Shown: piece by piece, positions 10,640-22,226 of the stretch | Layout: each line of letters begins with the position of its first letter | Position numbering within the stretch: position 1 is the stretch's first letter | From: Diphasiastrum complanatum | Taxonomy: Eukaryota; Streptophyta; Lycopodiopsida; Lycopodiales; Lycopodiaceae | Length of the DNA: 64,000 nucleotides | Direction of reading: 5' to 3' | Assembly (NCBI GenBank): GCA_029204225.1 | Contig: CM055096.1 | Span: forward strand, 62,538,957 to 62,602,956 | The notes under the pieces: generated by a model | Database searches by the model: none | What the model saw: only the letters and a program-made list of their open reading frames with translations | What the model was told of the DNA's origin: nothing | Position numbers and translations under genes: made by a program

Positions 10640-11340
10640 CTAATAGATATGTAGGAGATGCAACAGTGGTATGCGGAGGCACAACCAATATTCTAAAGGC
10701 TGGAGTTTAAGATCCCTCTGACCCACAATTATCAGAGCCATTGTCTTATGACTATAGCTTATAATCGATACAGCCCTACTTTGAAGGAAATCTCATTGAA
10801 GCTATCGAGGAACAGTAGCCACACATCATCATTCCTCTGGCCACCAAAGACCTGATGGAGTTCGGGTTTCCATAAGGACCAATCATAATCACGAAGAAGT
10901 TGAAGGAGCTAGATAGCACTCAACATCTCCAATTCCTGGATACCATGGTGGACTAGTACAAGAATAAGGATGGCTACGAGCAAGGACCTAGCAGCAACAT
11001 GTGCATATCTGACCAAGTATACGCACAAGTAGAGGTCAAAGGTAAAACGCATTCCCACATGTTAGTCTTTTTGCTGCTAGCAGAATCACTTATGCAAGGA
11101 ATCACTCTCTCCAACTGGGCCAGCACAATAGCAAATTTTCTGCATGAAGGAATCAATAAGAAGTAGACCTTCACCACCTTTGGGTACTTGCTTTTTGACA
11201 TTATGCAATCACAAATCCAGTGCCATGACCTGAAGGTAGTCTTGTCACCTTTAGGCAGTTGCAGATGATAACCGAACCAGATGTAGCTGCTCAGGAAGAG
11301 GAATAACCGAAAGCGTCTACGCCAACCACGAGGTCCTTGA
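10640..11340 (+). pseudogene. Unidentified decayed coding frame
   Basis: A plus frame with several stops reads as plausible protein from about 10860 to 11240 (for example ITLSNWASTIANFLHEGI and TFTTFGYLLFDIM). I recognise no family. It follows Gypsy K and could be a retroelement accessory frame or a host-gene remnant. Confidence 0.25.
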
Positions 11341-12955
11341 AGAAGATCACACCTCAGAGGAATAGGTTTGGACTTCCACTGAAGGATTAACCGATGGACA
11401 ACAACTAATAGTGAAACCAATTTGCAAAAGCAGAAGAACCAGATTGACAATCAAAGAACCTGGCTGATAGAGACAAATTGATGTTGTAGAGGGACCTGCA
11501 ACAAGGTTGGCGAATGGCAATGTTGGTAGATTTTCTACTAATATCACAATCATCCGAAGGAGTATTTCTGGTACCGATTGATCTGAGTTCTTAAAGTAGC
11601 TAGACTTGTAAGTTATAGACCCAACCATGGCATCTTGTTGTGTAAGACCATGAGTTGAGGACAAACTAGTTAGATACTTGAGAGTTAGTTGGATGTGACA
11701 TGAGAGTGGAGAGCCAAAAACAATATTCAATTGTAGAAAGCGTCAGCCAAGAAACAAAATGGTAGGTAAAGGAGAGAGAAGATAGGTAGAGAATGAACAT
11801 GCTAGAGATCAGTCAGTGGATCAGGATTGGGCAATCCAGAGAAGGATAGCCAATTTAATATGTTGATGATCAGACTAGTCACGAGTGGAGTTGTTGTGTG
11901 AATGCACATTTGATGTATAGAGTTTGTAAAGAAGCTATTGTGATTGGAATGAGGATTCCTGAAATACTTCTTATCAATTATGTGTACTATCAGTTGCATA
12001 TAATTGTGTATTGAGTGTTTGTGATATTTTGTTGTTAATTGAGGTGAATTGTAAGTGAGAGTAAGAATTTATCTACTGTATAAGTGTGAGATTGTACATC
12101 TGAGATCATAAATTTGTTGTTTGTGAATGGAAAATTTGTAACATCTTATCTGAGTTACTCATGATGACAGGCCGAAGTTATAATGTTGATTGCTTAGAAT
12201 AAGTTGTTGAATTATGCTTGCCATGTTCCACTTTCTATGGGAATGCCGATGAATTGAGGTCTGCTAGGAATAGCAATACTTTCGGTTTCTTGAGTAGAAG
12301 TGATAGTTATTTGATTGGTATGTTCAGGTTCTAAGAAGGTGCTTGTGATTGAGTGGAGAGTTCAGCATTCGTAGGAAACTGATTAACCGAGAGGAGAAAA
12401 AGTAGCGAAGAGCAGCCGCCACGCTCTACTCCAGATGGCACAATGGCTGCATGCCACCTTCTTGTACACTCATCTACATAATTGTAAATTATATATAAAT
12501 GACTATTGCAATATAATCAACATGCCATATTCTCATGCCCCTGAATTAGACATAGACACTGCATATGCTTTCATACATCAATTCTTTCTTTCAGACTGAT
12601 AGTAATAAGTTGATAGCTTTTACATAACAAAGTTAGCTTCTTGAGCACGCGGTTTCATCTGCTATTGTCTTGTTCTCATAGCATCAATCTAATGTGTATT
12701 CCCATACATTAATCTGAATCAATCATTGTCTTTTATTGTATTCAGAGTTCTTGTCAGAATTGTATGTTACTTTTCCGTTTATTGTCTAACTTTCTTACTG
12801 CTTTGTTTGATTGTCTGCTCTTCTGCTTCCACATAACTGCAATTAAGCTCTATTTTGTGTTCGTCTATTGATATAGTAGTGCACGCACCGAGGGAATCAG
12901 TCAACCACCGCTGTCGTGTGACAATAGGATCGTTCCAATCCAATTGTTCGACCCA
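11341..12955. other. No gene recognised
   Basis: Open frames here are short and lack recognisable motifs on either strand. I see no LTR pair or tRNA. Confidence 0.4.
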
Positions 12956-12959
12956 TCCA

Positions 12960-13365
12960 TCATAAATTCTTCCATTCCCCGACATACCACACGTGGCACA
13001 TCTACGCCAACAATTTTTTGGCAACTTTGTCGATAAAAAATGGATTGATCGTGACATTTTAAGTTTTGGCGTGGCATTGCCACATGTGGTACTGCCATAC
13101 CAAAATAGTTTTTTGAATTTAAAAAACAAATGAGAGCCAAACATATTTTTGTGGGTGGAGCCACGTGTGACAAAGGCAAACAAAGTTGTTATTTAACCTC
13201 ATTTTCTTGGGACAAGTAGTCTGAATATTTGCTACGTGTGGCAATAGTATCAATATTTGCTACATGTGGCAATAGTATCAAAAACTTGTCTAGAGATTTG
13301 CCACACGTGACAATATTTAAAAAAAACTTTCCTAGAGGTTTTCCACACATGGCAAACAATTTAAG
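12960..13365. repeat. Cluster of CACRTG-cored palindromic motifs
   Basis: At least eight copies of a motif close to TTGCCACRTGTGGCAA occur on both strands, near 12985, 13075, 13158, 13231, 13259, 13300 and 13343. Some have the exact G-box core CACGTG, others CACATG or ACGTGT. Two pairs are in short tandem (28-bp offset at 13231/13259; 42-bp offset at 13301/13343). It may be a remnant of a foldback element or of a satellite. Confidence 0.6.
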
Positions 13366-13734
13366 TATGTTTTTTGAGATAAGTACAAGTATCTTTCTTG
13401 GGAAAGTAATTTGCCATACATTGTAATGTGTAGAAAATTTTGATTGAACAATTGGTAAAAAAATGTTTCTTGCAAATTTTAGATTCTTAAAATTTCATGA
13501 AATGTTGTCAATGAATTTCACTATAAAAACTACGATGTGTTTTCATATTGATCATACTTAAAATATAATGCTAATTGGCCCATTGAGCTAGATGGTGGGA
13601 TGAGAGAAAGTTGTCTATTTGCAAAGATGAAATAGTAATTGAACGATTGCTTTAAATGCTTACAAGCACATGGTACAATATTGCCCGTGACTTTCATAGA
13701 TGTTCAGTAATGAGAATATTGCTAAAAGGAAAAT

Positions 13735-13886
13735 ATTTTGGAACCATACAAAAATTATCAACGTATGCCCACTAATTGTTTTCCTTTGGTCAATCAATTT
13801 TGATAAATCAATTTTGGAACCATACGAAAATTATCGACGTATGCCCACTAATTGTTTTCCTTTGGTCAATCAATTTTGATAAATCT
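13735..13886. repeat. 76-bp tandem duplication
   Basis: Two copies beginning ATTTTGGAACCATAC at about 13735 and 13811, differing by only a few bases. It is non-coding. Confidence 0.85.
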
Positions 13887-14071
13887 TTGATAAGCTTTTC
13901 CTATGCTATGTAGGTTATGAACTAGATTGAAACCATTTGATTTAAAATGAATCTGATTAATAAGTGATTGCGAGATATAACTCAAAATGAACTTAAGGTA
14001 TGCAACAACGTATAAAGATGTAAGGGTTTAAAAAACAATACATGTATACAATTATGAAAACTATTATTTTA

Positions 14072-15058
14072 TCACAAAAATGATTGTGACATATATAGTT
14101 TATTCATCATCACAAGATTCAAATTCATAAGCCAATACATCTCGCAACTCATCTTAAGTTGAATTTTATCATCACTATAGTAATTGGACCCTCTCTCAAT
14201 ATTGTCGTTTGTGTCAGAATCATTTGATTTATTTCTAGTGTTCTCAACATTTAAAGAACTTGGAGATATTTCTATATCCTCATCAACTATGTTTGTGTTG
14301 TCAATATTCAAGTCCTCCAAAAATATGCCTCATATATATCTTGAATGGTTCCTAAATACTCAAGCTCTCCAAAAATTGGACTTTGGACTCGTGCACTCTC
14401 TTCGACTTTCTTGATTGAAAAGGGCCATGACAACACAATCATAAGTGCACCGTTTCATATGAATTCATTCAACGCAATGATGGCGACCATATGCCCACAT
14501 TGCACTATACTTTCTATACTGCCACATATAATTCATAATTAAAATAATAATCAATCATCGTACAAGCACATTATATGTTACTAAAAAAAAAGTAATAGAC
14601 AAACCTTCCAATCACATCCTCTTGCAAATTCTCATTCCATGTCAAATATGACTTGCCCCTTTGATCTTGCTTGTTGGAGTGTGTCAACCATCTAGTCTAT
14701 GGTGCTCAACATCATGTGAAGGTGCAGCTTGACCCCTACGCCTATTATGTCGATGTCTATTTCTAGCCAACACTCTCTTTTTTTCTCTTGTTTATATAAT
14801 TCCAACCACTTATCCATTACTCCAGAACTATAGAGCATGAAAGTAAAAAAAAAATTCTCTAAGAAAAGGTGTCATTTTCTTAAGAGCACCTCTACCTTGA
14901 GGTTTTCCACCTTTTACCTCATTGTTTTCGTCATCATTCCATAGTTGTGGAGTAGGAGATTCTTGCACTAACCACTCCTCTGCCATGCTTCCCTCTGGAC
15001 TTGCCTTTTGACACCCAAATTTTTTCAAAACTTTCATGAATCTCTCCGAAAGAAACAT
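14072..15058 (-). pseudogene. Uncharacterised protein-like frames, minus strand
   Basis: Two minus frames, 15058-14828 (76 residues) and 14320-14072 (82 residues, acidic and Asn/Asp/Ser rich), lie about 0.5 kb apart with broken coding-like sequence between. The first contains FLSERFMKVLKKFGC and a basic segment further on. I recognise no family. They may be exons or remains of one host gene or of a DNA transposon. Confidence 0.25.
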
Positions 15059-15374
15059 CCACCTACAAACAGTTTAGCATGATGGACCACAAAAATCAAA
15101 ATCATATGTACACAATTCACTTGTTTTTGTACCATATCAAGCAACGTGATAGATCACAAATTTCTTTAATGGACAACCATAAAAAAAAATCGAGATGTTA
15201 AAGCCCATTTTTTAAATTGTAAAGATCTAGAAAGCAACTGTACTAGGTATATAATTTTGAATATGAATTCAAATACACGAAGCTCTAAATATTTACAAAG
15301 TACAATTGAAATTTACATTGACAAGGATTGAAGCAATAAAGCAAGTTGGTGTATAACTTAAAGGCTCTCTAGGA

Positions 15375-15675
15375 TTTGGGCATGACCTCTTGACTTCAAA
15401 GAGAGTAAAGTACAACTTGACATATGTGCAAGTGTTTTAAGGTGACCCTAGACCACAAAGAGAGGAGAGTAAGTCTTGACCATGCAAGTCTTTAAAGCAA
15501 AACTCTAGTTGACCTCAAAGAGAAGAAAGGAGAATATTTTAACCATGTGAGTGCCTAAGTTGAACTCTTCATCTGATAAAGTCTTACCCAAAATGACATT
15601 TGTGCAGTTGTTTCAAGTTGAATTCCTACCTCAAAGAAAGAAAAGGAAAGGAAGTCTTGACATGAAAGTGTTTTA
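15375..15675. repeat. Degenerate tandem repeat, units of about 60-75 bp
   Basis: Four or more diverged units share the order: GACCTCAAAGAGA-like purine tract, AGTCTTGACCATG-like segment, and TGCAAGTGTTTTAAG-like end. Units start near 15390, 15455, 15505 and 15620. No coding potential. Confidence 0.5.
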
Positions 15676-17087
15676 AGTACTATGGAATGGCCCTAGCAAA
15701 GGCCATTTTGCCCGGCAAGGATTTCCAGAATTTTTTTAGGTGATGCTTTTGCTTGAAGTCGTAAAATCTACGTTTGAGGAAGATGACATCTCGACTGACA
15801 GTGATTCGGCCTTCTTCGACACCATAGATCCGATAGGCTTTGTATGATGTCGAGTATCCGATGAAGATACTTATGTAGCTAACAGGTTCGAGCTTCTTTC
15901 TTAGATTAGAAGGAATCTGCACATAACAAAGAGAACCAAACACTTAGAGATGCTTTGGACTTAGTTTGTATCCATGATAGGCTTTGAATGGAGTCTTTGA
16001 GTCGACTGCTTTAGTGCCTGAATAATTCTGTAGATAGCAAGTTGTTGAGATTGCTTCAACCCAAACATTCTTGGGTAGCTAAGCATTTGACATCCTTGAT
16101 CATGATGCATTGATTTCAGCAAATTGCTTGAATTCTTTGAAATATTTGAATACCTCAAACTTGTTCTTAATGAACACAATACTAGTGAATCTCAAATAGT
16201 CATCGATAAAAGTGATAAAATATAGTCATCAGTAGTGTCGGGTCTTTATGAGAGGTTCTGGCAGAATCAGATCCTCCATCCTGTTGCTACATCTTCTTTT
16301 TTGCTTTAGTGTGCTAGAGAACTTGGTAGTCCTTGATGTTGTGATTGGTTCTCTTGTAGTACTTGCAGAAGAACTTGGTTTTCAATTTTTTATGCTATGA
16401 TTGTGATGTTGTAGTTGTTGGCTTGAGTCAGTCTACTCAACTTTAGTCTTCTTGTCCATTGAAGTTCTCTTCTTCTGGGACTATGAATAGAGGGTGATTT
16501 TCTTCATATTCGACGTGGATAAGCTATTCCTTTTTACTTCTTCCTACAATAAACTTGTTGTCAAATTTTGTAGAGATAGGTTAGGAACATTGCTCAAAAG
16601 AAATACTAAGTTGTCATAATAAGGAGGAAGACTACATGTTAGCATCTTCATCCAATACTGGTAAACCTACTACAGCTAGCTGGTTGAGCAACTGTTTGAA
16701 TTCATTCAGATGATCAGTGACTAAGGTTCCTTCACTCATCTTGAGTGACAAGAATTTTTTTCTCAAAAAGAGATGAGTCGAAACATCTATCATTTTATAT
16801 AAATTAGCAAGAATGTCCATTGCTTCTTTAGAACTGGAAAAATTTGCTACATGAGCTATTTGTGAATCTTTAAGATTTAGAGATACAATGGCAAGTGCTT
16901 TGCAATCCTTAGCTTTCCAAGCGGTCAACATGTCAGGTTCAACCGGTTTGGCTATTGAACCATTGACGTATCCCCAAAGTTTGTTTTCAATGAGTATCAT
17001 CTTCATTTTGAATTTCCACATGTGGAAATCATCTCCGTTGAACTTATTGATCAATCGGATCTCTGAAGATGTGTTATGGCCATATTC
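15640..17087 (-). pseudogene. Copia M gag-integrase remnant
   Basis: Minus-strand Copia polyprotein with decay. Gag begins near 17087 (an ATG followed by ITHLQRSD); one base is missing near 17054 before the INKFNGDDFHMWKFKMK signature, and the frame stays open to 16632. A degenerate zinc knuckle (CKYYKRTNHNIKDY, two metal ligands lost) is near 16350. Protease and the integrase start are not readable. From 16179 leftward the integrase C-terminus appears in two frames (TCYLQNYSGTKAVDSKTPF, then FGSLCYVQIP, GYS..KAYRIYG and SRDVIF at 15943-15680). RT is absent. Confidence 0.75.
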
Positions 17088-17104
17088 GGTTAAGGACCTG
17101 GAAT

Positions 17105-17549
17105 AGTCCTAATATGGTAGGCCGGCCCTCTAGTGTTTGAGATTATTGGTCACGCCGTGATTTAATTCCATGTCAAGGCCTGTTTGTGACTAATTACCTT
17201 GAGAGGATCCAGGCACTCTAATTGAGACATATGGAGTATTGCATGTCTGTGTGACGGATATAGGCAGGAGGACTGCATGAAGAGATGTGATCTATTTATA
17301 GTTGACCTGCATGGGGATTGCATGGTTTCATGCACAGGACTCTACTCTCTATATAATGAGGTAGGGATTCTTCCGTCGACATATTGGGTTTAGGTTACAA
17401 GTTTCTCTTTTCTCCTCTTGCTTCACATGGCATGGCTTGGGGGCTAGATCTAGGTTTGATCTAGGATTGATTGGGCGGTTTGGCTCCATAGTCTCTTCTA
17501 TTGTGTTCTCCTATCCTCATCTTAGGGGCAATCCATCAGGGTCTTTACA
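17105..17549 (+). repeat. LTR of a plus-strand element L (left edge uncertain)
   Basis: The sequence ends in TTTACA one base before a primer-binding site, the layout of a 5' LTR. A TATA-like CTATATAATGAGG lies near 17352. The left end is not certain, since it abuts the gag start of Copia M; a start near 17071 (TGTTATGG) is possible. I find no second copy in the window. Confidence 0.5.
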
Positions 17550-17550
17550 T

Positions 17551-17563
17551 TGGTATTAGAGCC
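17551..17563 (+). promoter_or_regulatory. Primer-binding site of element L
   Basis: TGGTATTAGAGCC, one transition from the initiator tRNA-Met site used by plant Copia elements. Confidence 0.7.
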
Positions 17564-17571
17564 CGACTAAG

Positions 17572-18900
17572 ATGCAGTCTTGGATAGGAGTTGGAGACAA
17601 GTCTACATCAATTTGGAAGTTTAAGCGCTTGGATTTACATCCTGGTTGGAGTGTTGTTTTTTCTCAAGAGAATTATGGAGTTGGGTTCACAAATTCTGGA
17701 TATGTAGCATACTTTTCAAAATTTATGGTAGAGTGCACTTCTACATGGATTTTTTGGAAGATTGATTTATCAAGTCTCCTGTAGAACACCTTTGCTCCAC
17801 AACTCCAGCCAACTGCTACTACAGCCATGGAGGTCGACACAACATTAGTCTAGAAGGAAACATAGTCGGATGTTGTTGTGTAGATTATTTCAGATTCTTC
17901 CACACAAGCCAACTCTTTGGTAGTCGTCCCACTTGGGGACGGATCTTCTCAGAAGCCAAAGAGCCCCGCATCCACAGATGACGAAGACACACTCTTTGAC
18001 ACCCAGATGCAAGACAAAGATAAAGGGGTTGATGAGGAGGCCATAGACGTGGATGAGGACGACAAAGAAAATCTTTACAGATGGTACCATCAATTTTTCT
18101 TATTCCAAGGATATTGTTGGTAAAATCCATGCCTATGACTTGCACATCCAAGACAACATGATGCAGTTGTTCCAACATATGGACGAGATGACCAGCAACA
18201 CTAAAATGTTGGCTGAGAAGATTGAATCTTTGGAGGAAGACAATAAGTTGCTGACCAAGCAAAATCGCTCTTTGGGCTGAATGCTACAGCAGGCAACCCA
18301 AGAAGTAGATGTATATAAATTGAACAATAAGGCATTAAAAGCCAAGTTTGCAAAACTACAGACAAATTTTGATTCTTTGACAGTTGAGCTTAATAAGATC
18401 TAGGCAGAAAGGATCACTCTGCAGACCACTTTGCACGATGAGAGCATGAAGCGAATAAAGACAAAAACCGCCTTACAACTATGCAGCAACTCTAGATCAA
18501 TCCAGATAGATTCTTTGAAGCTGCAGTCCCTTCAAGACTAGATGCTCAAAAAATTTTGAGCCAAGTTTATACTCCCTCTCGAGAATGACAAAGCACTCAT
18601 CGAAGAAGAACTTTTCGAGCTGAAGGAGTTATTTGTAGAGACAACAATCTACTTTGGGCCAGTTGCACATGACAAATATTTGCAGGCCTTGGAAAACATC
18701 AAGAATCTGTCAAAGGAGCTCCAGGCAGCCCAGAATTGTACAAGGGTGGCCGACCATCTGGAGTATGTAGAAGCCTGTATAAGGATCTCGGACCTTTAGA
18801 AGGAGGTAGAAGACCTTAAACATTAGCTCGAAGACCAGAAGCTCGTTACAAACATCCACAGACAGGATGTTGTTGACGCGTAGCCTAAGCAAAGCGATCG
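17572..18900 (+). pseudogene. Element L internal frames with coiled coil, decayed
   Basis: Begins nine bases past the primer site with a 70-residue frame (17572-17784). After stops, an acidic frame (17917-18123; DDEDTLFDTQ, VDEEAIDVDEDD) runs into a shifted frame (18053-18280) with heptad-rich sequence such as KMLAEKIESLEEDNKLLTKQ. The coiled coil continues past single stops to about 18470. Further broken frames reach 18900. There is no zinc knuckle, protease, integrase or RT. It may be a non-autonomous LTR element carrying a captured or unusual ORF. Confidence 0.4.
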
Positions 18901-18929
18901 AAAAGAAATTAGTCGAAGGTATGTGCAAA

Positions 18930-19795
18930 ACGTTTTCAAATTTTTTCTAAACGATTCTAGAAGTGGAGTCCTTGCCATCTTAACATCGAATTGCAATGGC
19001 ATGTCGATTATTTGATGCTACCAGGCTCAGTAGGCATGACATTCGAGGACTCGCAGACAGTATGGGAAATAGAAGATTTCCTCTAGTTATGGGACCAACT
19101 TAGCATAGAGCAAAAGGGTTGTCTATGTTGCACCATAATCCATGGAAAATTTAAAGTTTCTCCATTTGGGTAAGCTGAACTGTATATAGGCTCAACATTC
19201 ATGTATGCTCTAGAGTACATTTGGATAAAGGAGTACTAGTTTTTGAAGCATACTGAACACCATACATTTTTGCGTCGGGGATATTGTAGATGGTTTTGTT
19301 CCGATAGATTTGGCATTGTTGCTACAGCTCCTTGTAAGGCTTTCAGTTTCTGATCAAACTGCAAAAGGAAAACACAATCAAGCACATTAGCAAGTAGTGA
19401 ATTGCAATTGAGGATGCTTCTCTCCAAAATTTGGTAGAGTTTCCTCCTTCTCATTAAGCATCAAAATAGAGGACATGAGGTGCCTTTTTAAAAATGGGGA
19501 AGGCCCTTGTCCCAAAATACTACTGGCTAATATGTACACTAATCCTATCCATTCATCTTGGACCCAACTTGATCCAAAGGTCTTAAAAAAGTACATTGGA
19601 TTTCACATGATTCATGTGAGTCTCCATTTGGACCCAACTTAAAAGAGTTAACACTAAGTTTCTAACTTGACTTTGGGCCTCAAGTTTTATTTTAACTATA
19701 AAAGGGCCCAAATCTATTATTCTATTTACAACTCAACTTGCGTGCTCATTGGGCCATGGGCTCATACACACAGGATGCCATGCCCTCGCAACATA
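18930..19795. other. No gene recognised
   Basis: Only short frames without motifs on either strand. No repeat structure noted. Confidence 0.4.
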
Positions 19796-19799
19796 TTTT

Positions 19800-20403
19800 A
19801 CTAGCCGATATTATTTATTTACAATATGTTGGGAATACCCCCAACAGGACCCACGGCCTGAAGTAGTGCCAGTCCCTCGACACTCTGCCGGTTTAGTACA
19901 AAGTCTTCTTGGCCCACCTCTGGTGAATCAGGTAGCCGATACGTTGGGAATACCCCCAACAGGACCCACGGCCTGAAGTAGTGTTGGTCACTCGACACTC
20001 TGCCGATTTAGTACAAAGTCTTCTTGGCCCACCTCTGGTGAATCAGGTAGCCAGTGACATCTTCCATAAAGCTTATTCAGTCTATCTTCTTCAATTCCTT
20101 GAACGTGTGAAGGGACTTGTGGACTCTTGTTAGCCAGCTTTGGTCGACCCACACTTGGAATCTACATGTCCAGGAATCGCCAAGGAATGCAACTTAGTAG
20201 TAAACTCGAACTACTGGAAGCTGATCTTCCACTTTCTTTTGAGGCTAACACCTTATTTGGATCAAAGAATATGGTGGGAGAAAATTATTCCACTTCGTTT
20301 CGATTCCCATTAGATACTCTAAGTCTCGGATGTAAGTGGCTGATGGTATTTCTCACTGGATCACCTGCTCGGTGTCAGAGTTGTCAGAAGATGAGGAGGC
20401 CAT
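19800..20403 (-). pseudogene. Degenerate minus frame behind a TATA box
   Basis: From an ATG at 20403 (MASSSSDNSDTEQVIQ, then a stop) one minus frame reads on through a few stops with protein-like content (for example TYIRDLEYLMGIETKW and VWVDQSWLTRVHK) to about 19900, where the 115-bp duplication interferes. I recognise no family. The TATA box about 230 bp upstream suggests an LTR promoter with a gag start or a decayed gene. Confidence 0.3.
19828..20052. repeat. 115-bp tandem duplication
   Basis: Two nearly identical units start with GTTGGGAATACCCCCAAC at 19828 and 19943, itself a short hairpin. Units differ at only a few positions. The period is not a multiple of three, so it would shift any overlapping frame. 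Confidence 0.9.
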
Positions 20404-20627
20404 GTTAGCAGTGATAGTTAAAGTGCAAAAAAGTAGAAAAAACGGTGGAAAAGGTAAAAAGTGATGGAAACAATGGATAACAAGAGTTGGATGGCAGTAA
20501 CAGCAGTTCAGAGTATGTAGATGATGGCTTGTAAGAAGTTTGGTCGCATTCGGAGAACTTGGAAAATTTGGTCAAAATTTTGAGCAGAGATTTGCTAGGA
20601 AAGGTGACAAATGACTCAAATTCAGCC

Positions 20628-20635
20628 CTTATATA
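20628..20635 (-). promoter_or_regulatory. TATA box on the minus strand
   Basis: The minus strand reads GCTATATAAGGGC, a good plant TATA box, 225 bp before the ATG at 20403. Confidence 0.4.
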
Positions 20636-21239
20636 GCGGAATTTAGAGTGCATATTAGGTGGAATCCATTTTCCCTTACTCAGTTCCACCCAAATTTTGG
20701 CAGGGACCTTCTTCACAAAATTCTATGACCTCAGAGAAGTGTTCAAGAGTTCAGAAGGTGATTTGACTTCCCTGCGCAGATTCTACGAGGGTTCAAGTAG
20801 TCTGCGAGTGTTCAATCCTCGCAAGAAGTGAATGCTCACACAACTTTCTCTCGTGGTAGTATTTTCAAGATCAGACCATGTAGACAGACTAATTTCACTA
20901 CTCTGATTCAATTTATGTCCCTTGTGAAGGTTGGCTTGATGATCTTGATGCTCTGCAAAGGTTCTGAATATTATGCTTCTTGGAACCCTCGCATACATTA
21001 AAAAATAATGTTTTTTCCATCAATAACTCTAGCAGAGATTTTCATAGATGCATTTGGGTCAAATCTAGTGACTTTCCAAGTTTCAAGAGCTATTTCCTAG
21101 GGGATCTTCAAAAATCAAGAAAAAAAATGCTCTTTTAGAGTGTTTTTTGACGAGATGTTGAGATTCTCTGACTTTTAACTTTTGCAAACTGGTAATCTGC
21201 TACATCCATATTAGACCTGACTGTTAGTAACTCTCTGGA

Positions 21240-22217
21240 AGTTCTAATAAGGCTCTATTGGCATCACAGCATCCTGACCATATACCAATTGGAATGGTGT
21301 TTGATCAGTGCTTCCCTTATATGTTGTCATGATGCCCATAGAGCAGCATGCAATTTGTGTTCCCAATCCGATCTGCTAGCTTCAACTATATTCGTGAGTA
21401 CGCTACACAGGATCTTATTGGATGATTCTGCTTGCCCATTACCGTGAGGATAATAAGGCGTACTGGTTCTATGGATCATGAAGAATTCCTCCAACAGGAC
21501 CTTGATGGTCTCATTGATGAAATGACTCCCGCGATCGCTAACTATCTCCACCAGGCACCCAAAGCGCACAATGATATTTTCATAGAGAAACTTGGTAGTG
21601 GTCCTAGCATCAGCTACTCTTACTGCCTTGGCTTCAACCCACTTGGTGAGGTAGTCGGTGGCCACGATTATGTACCGAGCCTGGGTACTTTTTGCTGCAG
21701 GGTGAATTGGCCCAATGTAATCCAATCTCCACTTTTCGAATGGTGCTTGGGCTAAGACCATGTGCAGAAGGTCATAATTCAATCTTGTTGGTTTGCTTGC
21801 CCTTTGGCACACATCACACTTTCTCAGGTATTCCTTTGTATCCTTATGAATCATTGGCCACCAACATCCTGATTGTAGGATCTTGCGAACTATAATGTCG
21901 GGTGCAAAATGGCCTCCACCCATGCCTTCATGTGAAAGTGAAATGATCTGGGTGGCCTCATGAGGAAGAATACACAGTTGAAGAATCCCATCTGGTCCTC
22001 TTCGGTACAATTGGCCGGCAATCAGCTGATAAGGTCTGGCTTTCAAGATCAATTTTCGCTGATCCGCCTTTGGTAGTAATTTGTTTGGTTGGCCCCTCAT
22101 TAGATATTCAACTATGTCGGCAGCCCACCCCGGTACTGTGTCTACGTAAAATAAGATAGCATCGGGCAGATCATCATCGGGTTGGGGTGCAACCTCCTTC
22201 CCTGTGATACACAACAC
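21240..22217 (-). pseudogene. Gypsy N integrase
   Basis: A 296-residue open stretch (22217-21327). HHCC zinc domain: HEGMGGGH and CDVCQR. Catalytic triad visible as D in RLDYIGP, D in VSDRGSHF and E in GNGQAESSNK. A one-frame shift at about 21330 leads to TTYKGSTDQTPFQLVYG and AVMPIEPY near 21250, after which homology stops before the usual C-terminal domain. It lacks a chromodomain. Catalytic residues are intact, so loss of function comes from truncation and the upstream stops. Confidence 0.85.
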
Positions 22218-22226
22218 ATGATATGC

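Noticed and set aside
17917-18470. Coiled-coil frame considered as part of an endogenous pararetrovirus
   Set aside because: No movement, protease or RT domain nearby, and the flank has an LTR and tRNA primer site instead.
20127-20408. 93-residue plus frame
   Set aside because: It is antisense to the more protein-like minus frame that starts behind the TATA box at 20628.
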